NCBI RefSeq assembly: GCF_027580225.2 | Contig: NC_073361.2 | Location: 22,081,501 to 22,145,500 of the forward strand | Source: Misgurnus anguillicaudatus | Lineage: Eukaryota; Chordata; Actinopteri; Cypriniformes; Cobitidae | Length of the DNA stretch: 64,000 nt | Direction: 5' to 3' | Shown here: positions 29,687 to 53,500 of the stretch, piece by piece | How positions within the stretch are numbered: the stretch's first letter is position 1 | Layout: every line of letters starts with the position of its first letter | The notes under the pieces: generated by a model | Seen by the model: only the letters and a program-made list of their open reading frames with translations | Database searches by the model: none | Told to the model about the DNA's origin: nothing | Translations under genes and position numbers: made by a program

Positions 29687-30639
29687 TTCTTAACAGCGTA
29701 ACTGTTACCGTTCAATCCTTGCAACAGAGCGGGAAACGCGCGCCCACGAGCTCGAGCCTTTAGAAGATACATCACACGCGCAATTAACGATAATTAAATG
29801 ATTGTATGGCGTCTAATTTCATAATTTAAAGAATTTATTTAAATATAATGGTCTGCTTTTTCATTGTTTTATTTTTTTGCAGACATAGGAATATTTTGTA
29901 ACATTCATTGCATTATGATATTTGACATGAATGTTTTCCCTGTTCATGTTTTTCCTTATTTTACTCAGCAAAAAAAGTTTATTTTTATATCAGATGGGCT
30001 GCAGATAAAAAACAGGTTTAGATCATTGTCACTTTTTAATTGTTTAAAACTAAGACATAAACTTAAATAACCAAAGCACACTGTATTAGGGCTGTTAAAT
30101 GCCATAGAGTTTATGAAAATATTGATTTTAGAATATAGCACACAGCTCTGCTCATTTGATAATTACATCACATACATTATATTTAACAAAGGGAAATACA
30201 TATTAAAGTGTCAAACAGCAATTTAATTGCTTTTCGTGACATAACATGAATGCTTTTTTCTAACAATAGACTACACTACAAAAACAAAATTGGTCATATA
30301 CTGCATATTATAAGTGTAAGACCACAACAAGGAATGTGACAGAGGATGCTCAAGTTTACAAATATCATAGAAACCATAGAAAATAATTCTGAGAGGAAAA
30401 ATATCAACACTTCAGCTCCTGAGCTGTGTTTCGGGTAAGGCGTTCAATGTTATACAAAATATAATTTGTTATTCAAGCATAAAAATAAAGTTTGAAACAC
30501 CCTGCATCCCAAAAGGTTTATGTTAACCAACACAAGAATTCGCCTTCTGACTAGTACACAGCGTTTGTCGAATGCTTCCCAGTTATCAGAAAAAGCGATC
30601 ACAGCACACCCATTTTACACAGCCCTATGGAAATCACCA
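29687..30639. other. mcmdc2 5' flank and sgk3 3' UTR
   Basis: The GC-rich patch at about 29700-29780 is the likely mcmdc2 promoter. The region from 30639 down to about 29980 is the likely sgk3 3' UTR; on the minus strand an AATAAA signal is present near 29978 (plus-strand TTTATT). No other gene is seen. Confidence 0.45.
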
Positions 30640-41788
<11,149 letters not shown>

Positions 41789-42485
41789 CCTGAAGACTCG
41801 TACAGTCGAGACTCACCAGCGAAAGATGCAACAGGTCCTCAGAACAATCCCCTGACTCTGGGACACACCTGCTCCTGATGAAAATTCTTCATTATGACCC
41901 TACGGAGAACACAAACATAATGGAGCATAAAAAAGAGTTTCTACCAGCACCAACTGCTCATTTCTGCAGTATAAAGCTACATCCGCTGTAGTCCCAGAGG
42001 GATCTTTGGGCTTTGCATGAGTAGAGAAAGGCCTTTCAGAGTCACTAATCATGTGTGGCATGAGCACAGAGAGGAGTCTCAGTCTGGGCGACCGAGAGAT
42101 GAGTCTCCACCTCTCTTTCATCCTCCACTCTGTTTCTCTCCAACTGGGAGGGAGCAAATGTGGGGACGTTCTTTCATATGCCCTTCCACCACACACACTC
42201 CCCCTGTCAAACAAAACACACACACTTGCTCACTGCATGGGTGCCATTTGCCTTTCTCTCCAAGGGAGATATTTTTAGATAATGCAATGCTGAACCTATA
42301 AGGTGCAGGTTTGAAAGGGCAGGTTGAGCATCTCCACATAGTTTGGGCGTAAAATCGGTTCATTCCTGAATATCTTTATAGTAAGTAAAGCATACAAAAA
42401 CTTAAATATTAGTTGATGTTTGCTTGACTTTTGGATCAATGTCAAAACAAGTTCCTAAAAATGTATTTTTAAAAAATCTTTTAAA

Positions 42486-42735
42486 TGGGGGGGGGGGGTT
42501 AATGGTATTTCAAGCATTCTGACTTCTTAACACAGTTATTGGGTTGTTTCCTCATGCTAAACGTAGGCAAAGTGTCAAAACAGCAGTTTGATGTGTTACA
42601 GAGTATTTCTGTGCCGAATGCACTTCGCAAAGGTTTGTACAAGTTTCTGAAAGTTTTTCGATCACAGTTCCAACTGACGTTTCAGGGGTTTTCTATACGT
42701 ATAATACAATGTGTTCACGTGGTTTATGGTTAAAA
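42486..42735 (+). repeat. Interspersed repeat copy B (GGGGTGGTTCAA family)
   Basis: It begins with a run of G, then TTAATGGTATTTCAAGCATT, and continues ACGTAGGCAAAGTGTC and CCAACTGACGTTTCAGGGG. It is the inverted partner of the copy at 40020-40286. Confidence 0.7.
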
Positions 42736-45700
42736 AAAATACATCTAATCTGTACGTGATTGGTCTGAATACCTCTGACATCAGCAGGAAATGTGACGTT
42801 CCTTACCATATTTGAAAGATTGGGTTGCTAACAGGAGTTAACTTACAGGCTGTGAGTACGAAGCGGGAGGAATTATGATAATGTCGGTCTTGTCTACATC
42901 ACCAATCCCAGGAAGCAAACGGTTGCCTACAATCCGTGTGTTTGTTGTAGTCCAAGAAAATTAAGTTTGGAAACGAAAACTCACGTCATTGTTTACTTTG
43001 GGGTTTGTACCTTTTGCATATCATCAACATGTACTAATACACACTTACACACCAAAGGAATTTTAAAAACATGAATCGGACAATAGGTGCTCTTTAACTC
43101 CTGTCGGTATCGCGTTGGAAGCTTATCTTCCAAATATGGAAGCATCACATTTTCGACAAGTTAACTTGTCAATTAAGAGAAAACACTTCCCTGCCAATGA
43201 CAAGTTTTTCTGGCAATTCATATCTCCACATATACATTGTATGTTTATACATTTAAAAGAAGAACATTTTCTGGAAGGCATTACACTTTTGTGAAAATCA
43301 TAAAAAATGCTGGCGCTGGCTAGCGACTTAAAAAAAAAGCTAACAGGGAAAGAGTTAAAAATGTATGTAATGCATATTTTTCAGGAAAAACGCATTTAAA
43401 AAGTTTTGTTAATCGAACAACATTTTTTTCTAACAATAATTTTGATTCTTCAAGAAAGAAGAAATGAATGAACGATAGCACGTGTACATCATGGTACTCA
43501 GAGAGGACAGTGAAGAATGGCAAGTGATTTTTTAGGAGTGGAGACTTTTGCCAACAAAGCTTGCATACACTTAACTGACTAAAGTAAGATTTGTAAAAAT
43601 AAGACATTTCATTTTTGAAATCTTTATTTCTGACTATAATAACCTTTTCATTGCCATCAAAGTGAAATTAATTAACCTAAACATAAGAGCCTGCTTGTTT
43701 AGGCCTACAGGAAAACATGTCAAATGCACTTAGAGGGTTTTGCATCTGAGCTCTTCATAAATTCCTTTACAAACAATAAAAATAATGCTATTAAAAGCAA
43801 GCAGTGGGATTATTATAAACCTTCCTGTACCTCTGTTTACAATATTGCACTGCAAACTAAATGTGCAGGGAAGAGATAACAAACATAGTTCACTCTATCA
43901 CTTCAATCTGTATTTTTGACATTCTTCTGAACCTATAAGGACAATCAGGTTTATTTGCCTAAACAAGAACTTTGGGGCAGTTTAACGCCTTAAATGATTG
44001 CTTTTAAAAAACACACAAGCAGATTCAATAGAAATGTATTGGTGCAGTTAGGTGCTGTTCTGAATATAAAAATATGGGTTTTTTTGCCCTGTAACTTAAT
44101 GATTTAACTGCAGACAAGATGTTTTATTGTTTTCTTAAACCAGGATCAGACACCAGGAAGCATAAAACACTTGAGTGTCTGAGCCAAGTAACCAAACAAA
44201 GACACTTCTGAAACTGAAAGTAAACACTGGGGTCTTGTTACAAATGGCACGAGAACTGAATGATCCACACTTACACAATACAACCAATCAGGACAAAATA
44301 TCTTCATTTTCATTATTACACATATAGAAAAAAACTATTTTAGGGAACAATGATTAGCTGTGGTTTAAATGAAAGGTATGAAAAGGTAACTGTAATCGAA
44401 TGTGATCTAATGCAAGGACCCAAACAGTCAAACAGGTTTGAGCACCGATGGGCAAATACAAAAGATCAAGTATAAACACGTACTGACATGTCACACACAA
44501 TAAATAAGTGTAGTGACATGAAAAAACAATGCATTAGTAGTACAGGTTTGTCTTTGGCACTTTCTGTGTAATATGATGGATTAAAAGGCAGTTGAATATA
44601 ATGCAGAAGTGTGAGTCAAGTGTTTTGTAACTTTAAATTATATCATGGTGTTACTACGGCTCACGGGGTAAAGCATTGCATTAGCAACACAAGGTCATAG
44701 GGTCGTTCCCATGGGAACACACACATACTAATAATAAATATATATAGCCTTAATGCACTGCAAGTCACTTTGGATTGAAGGATATGACACAAACAAAGCA
44801 ATTGTAATTGCACCGGAAATCAACCCTAAGTGTTAGTAGCTGTGATAAAACTTGGGAAAGTTTAACTTGCAATAAAAATTTTAATAGAAAGCCTTGTGAA
44901 TATTTTACTTGTTGGTCAAATAATTTTCCTTTCAGCTGTTGACATAATGTAGGCCTACAGTATGTTACTAACCCAATGATACTGAATAACAAAAACGTCA
45001 TGCTTTCATTTCCCAAAAAGCAACAAAAGAGGTGATTTTAATGTGTTCTTTTAGAAATCATGTAGGAACACAATACAAATATATTCAATTGAATAAAATG
45101 TTGGATATAAATGATCATGGTAGTACGTCTACCCACAATATGGCAATTTACATAACATCCTTTAAATCCTATTCATCATGCGGTATTTAAGAGGAAGTGT
45201 TGTGTAACTTAAAACATATTTTCAGATGGCTAGAAACAATCCTGCATTTTGAAATTGTATTATAGTATGAAGCCAACCAAATGAATGACAAAAGGGGAAA
45301 ATACATTTTGACCATGTTGACATGATAAAATAAATGTATTTTGATGTTTTGCTTCCCCACACTGTAGTACACTAGTATTTACTAAAGTAAAGTATGGTAA
45401 AATACTGATTTTAGTAGTAATTATTAAAGTAAATAACAGCATGTACCAGTTTATCAATTCACTACAGTATACTAACAAAGTGTAGTGTCTGTGGTACTAA
45501 AACATATTACTGTACAGTATAGCTTGCTTACTGTAGTAAACACTAAAGTATACTACAGTATTTTTCATGTGGCTCCGTTTTAAGTAAGTAAATAGGCTAA
45601 TAGTTTGTTACACATTGGACATTGCTTCCTATTGCTGAAAATGAAACTGTTCCACCCCCAAAACCTTCTTAAATCACGATTTTATAGACATTTGCGTACT
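42736..45700. other. Long upstream intron or 5' flank of sgk3
   Basis: No supported gene. The region is AT-rich, with a SINE-like segment at 44650-44772 and a TACTACAGTA/TACTGTAGTA-rich palindromic repeat at about 45365-45570. It probably lies in the first intron of sgk3, if that gene's untranslated exon is near 45720-45960. Confidence 0.4.
44650..44772 (+). repeat. tRNA-derived SINE fragment
   Basis: CACGGGGTAAAGCATTGCAT and GGTCATAGGGTCGTTCCCAT resemble worn tRNA A and B boxes. The tail TAATGCACTGCAAGTCACTT (continuing TGGATTGAA) is the usual end of a common cyprinid tRNA-like SINE. Confidence 0.6.
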
Positions 45701-45719
45701 TTATATTCGACAGGGAGAG

Positions 45720-47590
45720 TAAAGACATAACTTGCCTTGTTTTCTCACTCTTTCCATCCGATTGACTCCAGTCCAGTGACGTGTCGAGAGCCAACGGCAG
45801 TTCAACGATTCAAAAAATCAAACTCAGCGTGTCTGGGAACTGAATATTGACCCGGCTCAACGTGAAAAGCTGGACACACCGACAATCATGGCGTTATCAA
45901 TGAGCCGCCCGTAAGAAAGACACACTGACGTTTTTTCAGAAGTTCCCAAACATTCAGTCACGCGACCAAACGAAGCACGAAAAATACAGTGGTAAAGGAG
46001 AATAGACAACACTGCCCTCTAGCGACAGAAGAGTTAAACATTTGCTTTGATCTTCACAAACCATGCATTCTTTCCCCTACTACGAAAATTAACCATGGTT
46101 TTATTACAGTTAACTGTAGAGTGTGGTATTATTATGGTATTCATAGTAAAACCATTGTAACCAAATTTACAATGTCTCACTAAGGAAACATAACCAAGTT
46201 TAACCATGATATTTTTGTTCATAATAATATGTTATATGTAATTATTGTTTATATTTATTATAGTAGTATTCTGAAGTATTGAGGAAAATAAATCAAAGGT
46301 TTGGTAAGTCAAAATGATTTTAAGTAGTTTTTATTAGCCTATTTCCTCCTATGTTTGTTTTTAATTGCAAAGTAAAATAAGTGCAAACATGAACAGGCAA
46401 AAATAAGTATCTCAAATACGATATAATAACAAAAACACAAAAGTAAAAAACATAGATTTACGCAAAGAAGAAAAGCATACTATTAAATAAAATAAATGTA
46501 AACTATAAAAATAAAAATAAAAAGACCTTTCTCCTTTATCGCCAGTCAGTATTATTCCATTATAAGTAATAAACAAGATAAAATGTTAAAGTGGTGTATA
46601 CAATTTGTTTGCTTTTATTATTATATACATGTGTTGTGGCGTCTATAAACTTTGTGTCGGTTCAGTGTACAAAATGATGACAAAGAGCCGCAAGAGGGCA
46701 GCATGAACTTATAATAGAGAGCGCTGTCATGTCTTCATGTTTACTTAGTAGAACCTGACTTACAATATTAGAAACCGGTCAACAAAGCATGTAACACCAA
46801 AGCACTCCTAAAAACATGTAAATTAAATACGGGTTCTTAAAATTAATAAGTAATTTAAAGTAAAATATGCGGCACTGCGCGGACAGACCAGCATACGACA
46901 TCAAAGTCGCTGCGCAGACCGGTTGGCGTATGACTCAAAGTACCGCGAGAGCTGTGCTTTTGAAATGCTCTCGCGGTACCTTCGTGTCATAGGCCAATTA
47001 GTCTGCGCAACACCGCATGAACTCAAACACGCCTTCTATCGCCCGGGCGACACAGACCAGTTGCTGTCCAGAGAACAGAGAGGGTAGAAAGAGGTGGCTC
47101 CCCGCCCTCCCTTTCTAACCAATCAGCGGCGAGGCCGCGTGCGCCGATTCAAACTCATTTCCGGAAAGAGGCTGGGCGCGAGATTCGGCGGGATGGACAA
47201 AAAATGAACCAGAATGTCTGGAAAAAACACACGCGCTGAGAGCCCAGAGTGACAGTACAGAGGGGTGTGTGTGTTCAAGGCGGGCTTGACTAACACGAAC
47301 ATATATGTGGATTGTCTTCCTTTACCGTTTTGAGATCGCTCTGGAAAATATAGAACGTTTATTATTTAATATTTGAAGGATATTTTACTTTCTCTTTTAT
47401 TTATTGCATAAGGGGGATGTGACTCTTGCCTCTGCGGATCTTATACTTGGATGTAGACAATGCGTGACAGTGTCATGCGTGGATGAATGTCAGTGGGCTT
47501 GAGATCGCTTTCTGTTTCAATTTTACGAAAATTTGTAACATTGGATGTTTTAAACTCGGTGTCATTTGAGAAGAGGTGAACACATTTGAC
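45720..47590. promoter_or_regulatory. Shared head-to-head promoter region of sgk3 and mybl1
   Basis: Two GC-richer patches (about 45770-45990 and 46860-47250) are separated by AT-rich DNA. The left one likely holds the sgk3 start (minus strand), the right one the mybl1 start. A 13 bp inverted repeat with CTCTCGCGG arms lies at 46940-46979. Start sites cannot be fixed by eye. Confidence 0.5.
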
Positions 47591-50500
47591 ATGGCCAACA
47601 TGAAGTCTCGCAGGTGAGATGGGACATTTTTATTCAGTGCATTGTAAACAAACACAAAATCTACAAAAATCTGCCTTAAATGAAATGTAATGCTTGAAAT
47701 GTAATGCTTGAATGATTAAAATTATGTGGATCGTGTACAGATATACACTACAGGTCACATGTTATACACAATAAGTACATTATGTTTGTTTACTTTTTTA
47801 TCAAAATTGTTTTGATCAGTGTTTTGTTTCCTAACAGAATCTCAATGGCAACGAGCATTGTATCTTAAAACAAATATGTTTTCATGTTTATTTTGCTCAA
47901 GATCATGTTAAACAGTGTAAATTGATGATACTGAACGTGAAGTGACAGTCAGATTCCTGACGCATCGTGTAGCACCTGCTGATGATGTGGCCAACAAGTT
48001 AGATCAAGATCCAATAACGCGTTCACGTTCAGGACAAATGTTACAAATTGACATTTCTGTTCAAGTTTAACATCTGCCTAAATTAATCTGAATGTTTAGT
48101 GGCAAATATAAGACCGATGATAAATTAGCATATGCTAGCCGTTAGCTTGACCCGCGTCACTGTAGTACAGCAGGAGTAACTAGCACGCTAAACCGGATCC
48201 TTTACAAACTATACCAAATATTTATTTAGGGCAGAAATAAACCAACAATGGTCTGACTGCAGTTTGTAAATGAGCTAAGTTGTCATAATAATCTGAAAGT
48301 GTGATTGACAAATTCATAAAAAAAATAGAAGCTGCAGTTCCCCCTAAAAATTGACAATGGTTTTGATATAGTAAAAGTGTAGTAACCATGTTTTTGGCTA
48401 ATTTATTACCTCTTAAGTTGTAAAACCATAGTTTTACTACAAATTTAATGGTAAATTTTGGTTGCTATGGTGAGACGATGGTAAATTTGTAGTTACTATG
48501 GTCTTACTATAAATTATCTGTGGTTACTGTATTAAATTATGTAATTATATAGTATTAGATGGGACGCTTTGGCCCTGCTGCTTTTATAGCAAATGCATAA
48601 CTACAAACCATCAGCATATGTATACAGCATTTGGTCATTTTTGTTATATTTTGTATGCTTGTTTTATCCATTATTACATAAAACATACATACATACATAC
48701 ATAAAAAAAGTTAAAAACTGAAAGTAAAATGAGTACAGAGATATACACAAAGAAGCAAACAAGTAGGAATATTCATCCCTTACGTAATGCTGGACCATGA
48801 ACACTTCACATCCACTTGGGTTTATGGAAATATGCAAGTCAGATTTTCCAAATAATGACGCTTGGAAAGAAAGGTGACGTGCAGCTTGCTTGTAGGGAGC
48901 AAGAGAAACATTACTATGATGTTATTTATAGATGAATGAATATTTTAGTTGTGTGTGCTTCATCACTTGCCTTGTTCTTTATAGATATTGGGGATTTGTA
49001 ACTTTTGTGGATCAAATTGATAAAAGTTCAAGCCTGAATGTGTTTACAGCTGTAGCCTGTAGGTCTTTTAATCTGCCTCTGTAAAATGCATAGCTACAGT
49101 GTATTTGTTTGCATGGTATCACTGAGTGAGCATAACTAGAACCTCCGAAGCAAAATGGGGTTGTTCATCACCTCAGCCCTTCCTGAAGGGTGGAGATCAT
49201 ACTTAAATTCAATTTGCATGTTTCCTGACAACGCTTCTTTCATTAGGTGACCTGTATTACTGAGAGCCAGTGTGAAACATGCCTCTGTGTTTCACTGCTA
49301 GAAGGATTTTGAACTTTCATACTTGTACCAGTTTACTAAGTTGGACATTGGCCCAAAAAAATACTTCCTCACAACTTTGCAGTTTAAGATTGCAGTAAGG
49401 AATCCTGAATGCTATGGCATATTTGCCATCCTTGATATCTTACTTGCCCTTTTTAGCTCCACAGTTATTAAGGTTTAAGGACTTGGTTAATGTTTATATT
49501 CACCTTTAGCATTGGATAAATGGTTTTCCATTAAGGTTTGTGCTCTGGTATCCTAGGGAGACTCGTTTATCCTCTGCATGGTGTTGATTAAATGTTTTCT
49601 ACCTCACTGCTTGGGTAAAAAGTTTCCAGGCAACAAGGGATTCCTATAGAGTGACGTCTTTTGCACAGCCATTGTCACTTCAGTTTGCATTTACATTAAC
49701 GCATTTTGCAGACGCTTTATCCAAAGCAACCTACATTAATCTATGTTTTTTTGTTTTTTGTTGTGGATTCCCTGGCAATTGAACCTACAACCTTTGCATT
49801 GCTAATATGGGTGATTCTCACAAAATTAGACTTAGGAGGTGTCATGAAACATTTTGATAATAAAAGTAAATGCTATATTAAAATAAGAAGCATATAGTTA
49901 CAAACATCTCTTCATGTACTATTTTACACATGTTTCAAATGACATCATACAAACCAATTTTGTTGATTTTTCCACATTTAAGGGGTAATTTTCATTACCG
50001 CAACATGTCCATAATTGGATTTGGGTTCTTTGACATGGAAATATTTATAATTAAAAAATCTAAAAAATACGAAGCTCCAGTGCATGTTATATTATAAACA
50101 TTTACAGTAAAGAAACATGTGGTATTTGGTGATCATTGGTAAATGTAGAGACAATGATAAGGAATATAAATGTGTCCAAGACCAATTTTCTCATCCTCCG
50201 CAACAATTTTCAATCATTGTTTAAGCTATCAAGGAACTAACATTTTCCAAAAAAAAAAAAATAGTTGGAAGGGACATAATTGACTGTGGCTCAAGATGGC
50301 TACCAGTTAAGCAGTTCTTATTTTCTCTCTCCAGATGAAAGTTAAAATTTTGTTTGTCATAGTATCTAAACAACTTTTTAGTTCTCATTACCAAAACATG
50401 AGTTTATAAATGCATATATTTGATGTTATTTTATGTTGCGGTAATGATAATTTAATAATGATCATCTAAAAAAATTTAATCTATAGGAAATATTTTTTAA

Positions 50501-53500
50501 AATCCTCTAAAAATAATGGTTAAAGTAAGTTCAGACCTTAATTTTATATGTGCAAAAAATGGCTTTAATGGGTTTTTAAAAAATTCTGATGCTGGACATC
50601 TTCTAAATCTGGATTTAGTGAGAATCACCCTAATGCAGTGCTCTATCAATTAAGGTACAGGTTACATTTAGGCACCGGAAAAAATCGTATGAATTGCTCT
50701 TTTATTTATTTTAGGGATTCCTATAGAGTGACGTCTTTTGCACAGCCATTGTCACAGCCATTGTCACTTCAGTTTGCATTTACATTAACGCATTTGGCAG
50801 ACGCTTTATCCAAAGCAACCTACATTGCGTTCAATCTATGTTTTTTTGTTTTTTGTTGTGGGTTCCCTGGGAATTGAACCTACAACCTTTGCATTGCTAA
50901 TATGGGCGATTTTCACAAAATTAGACTTAGGAGGTGTCATGAAACATTTTGATAATAAAAGTAAATGCTATCAAAATAAGAAATCTAAAAATATACATAA
51001 CTCAGAAACCAATCCAATAGACAGATTGCTTGTTAAATAAATATAAAATAACTTGTATTGGAAGACCTAGTTTTGGGGACATATCATGAACATCTGACCT
51101 TTTCCATGTTTAAGTGCTATAATTGGGTCCCAGTGCTTCTATCAATCTAAAAAATGTGAAAAACAACAACCCAGTAACTTTGTTTTGGTAAACCATTCTC
51201 TGCAAGCATGTGAAAAAATAGGTCATTGCAATTTGGCTTCCCTTGTGATGAAGGGGATTTTATTATAATAGTACTGCCATGTTATCTAATCATGTTATCT
51301 ATATCCAACAACGGCACTGCCATTTAGTGCAGAGAGAGAAAAAAATAATTAACAGCACAATTGAGTTTCAATTTCATCAAACCACCATGTGATCAGTGTT
51401 TGCATTATATCCGCTCATTTGCATTCAAAAAGATACACCCAAAAATTGCACATTTTTGCTCAAAACTACAAAGTGGCAATTTTAACATGCTATAAGAAAT
51501 TATCTTTGGGGTATTTTGAGCGAAAACTTCACATAGGCACTTTGGGGACACCAACGATTTATTTAACATCTTAAAAAATCGTGTGAAATGTCCCCTTTAT
51601 CAATTTTTTACATTTACAGATGAGTGATCATGCTTGTCTGTTCAACGGGTTGTGTCTGACATTTTTAGAGTAATGGCTCTTATTAGACGATGTTTGTCTG
51701 GTGAAACAAACCATGCATGTCTATTCTGCTAAACAGATTTCTTTTTCTCTTCTGTATCCTCTTCATGTTTTGTGACTCCAGCGAGGATGAGGATGATGAG
51801 CGTCATTCTACAGACCCTGAAAGCAGAGACCCCAAAAATTCTAAAAAGACCCTCTGTAAAATTAAATGGTCCCGAGAAGAGGTACATTGTGTTTATGGTC
51901 ATGTTTGCATTCATTGCAACATAACATCGGCATTAACTCTTGAATTGGGTAACACTTAAAAAAAAACTTGGGATTTACTGTCAGAAAAAAATTGTCCCAT
52001 GCAAGCTGTCACTTGGGCAGTACCCTTTAAAAAAGTCAGTATCAGTTTGTATCTTTGAGGTACTAATATGATCTCTTCAGGTACAAAGGTGTACATTTTA
52101 AAAGGTACTGCCCCAGTGACAGCTAGGGACCATAGTGTATGGTGGTGATAGTATATGATGAAACTAGAAAGAGTGGGACTCATGACCTTTATTTTCATTC
52201 AGGATGAAAAGCTCAAGAAACTGGTTGAGCAGCATGGAACCGATGGGTGGAAATTAATCGCTGGTTATTTTCCGGTAAGTTATGTGCTTAACATGATTCT
52301 ACATTAGTATATCTTATTAATAGCTATGCTAATATAGCCAGTATGTTTACTTTAAAATGTTATTATTACCTTAAATTACTTTCAAAATAGGCCACATATG
52401 AAGTTAGCTACAGACAAAATAACATTGTTGCAATCGACAGACCAGATAGAATTTCACCAGCACTGCTGTGGTTGGTGTTAAATGTATTATTAGTGTTAGC
52501 AAAGCTGTTATAATAGGTGTGTATACGACGAGCTGCAGGTGTTGATGTGGGATTTTGTTGCACTTTGACAGACAAGGACAGATGGCCAATGTCAGCACCG
52601 TTGGCAAAAAGTGCTCAATCCGGAGCTGGTAAAAGGACCTTGGACAAAAGAGGAAGATCAGAGGGTAAGATGAGCCGGGTGTTCTGTGTCCTCCAAGCAA
52701 GACAAAGATGGATGGATAGAGAAATGGGAAAAATTGGGTGGGGTGATATTATAAAATGATGGCATTACTTCCTCTCTTTAAGATCGAAGAACTGAAAGGT
52801 TTTGTTTGTAAAGAATGGTGTGTTATATAACACATTGTTCAAATGTTGCATGCTGTTCTGAGCGTAAAGGGTCATTATTACAATATTTATATTAATTTAG
52901 GGCAAGATGTTTGTTAATTTGTCAAAGCCGCACTTAAAAAATAAAAATTGTGCATTTATTTGCTCACGATTTTTGGAAAATTGAGATAGAGATAGCTGGC
53001 ATAGTCTCCAACACTCCCTGTTACCCCAAGAATATGGACGTCTTTGAAGTTAATCCAGTGAAGATTGTACCTTTTTTCTAATATCCTTCCTTACGTGTCC
53101 ACAGGTGATCGAACTGGTTCATAAGTACGGGCCCAAGCGCTGGTCGGTGATTGCTAAGCACTTACAGGGACGCATAGGCAAACAATGCAGAGAGCGCTGG
53201 CACAACCACCTCAACCCGGAGGTGAAGAAATCCTCCTGGACGAAGGAAGAAGATCGCATCATTTATGAAGCTCATAAGCGATTGGGCAACCGCTGGGCAG
53301 AGATCTCAAAACTGCTGCCTGGAAGGTATCTTGGGACATTGACCCAACCCTTCTATCTGGCTTAAAGGGATACTCCACTTTTTTGGAAAATATGCTCATT
53401 TTCCAGCTCCCCTAAAGTTAAACATTTGATTACCATTTTGGAATCCATTCAGCTGATCGCCGGGTCTGGCGTACCACTTTTAGCATAGCTTAGCATAATC

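Larger units (their letters stand above)
47614..51781. other. mybl1 intron 1
   Basis: A 4.2 kb intron with no supported gene. It contains a palindromic TAGTAAAACCATGGTTTTAC-like repeat (about 48360-48540), two direct copies of a SINE-bearing segment (49636-49910 and 50712-50975), one inverted-repeat element (49808-50632) and a GGGGACAT MITE (51070-51600). Confidence 0.6.

Noticed and set aside
42017..42363. Overlapping ORFs of 75-107 codons on both strands upstream of sgk3 exon 1
   Set aside because: No splice signals or recognisable protein; several frames are open on both strands at once because of base composition.
45720..45990. Coding exon for sgk3 upstream of 41788
   Set aside because: No conserved protein sequence is visible here, and MEDHANCPNVSIP at 41788 fits the known start; this stretch is more likely 5' UTR and promoter.
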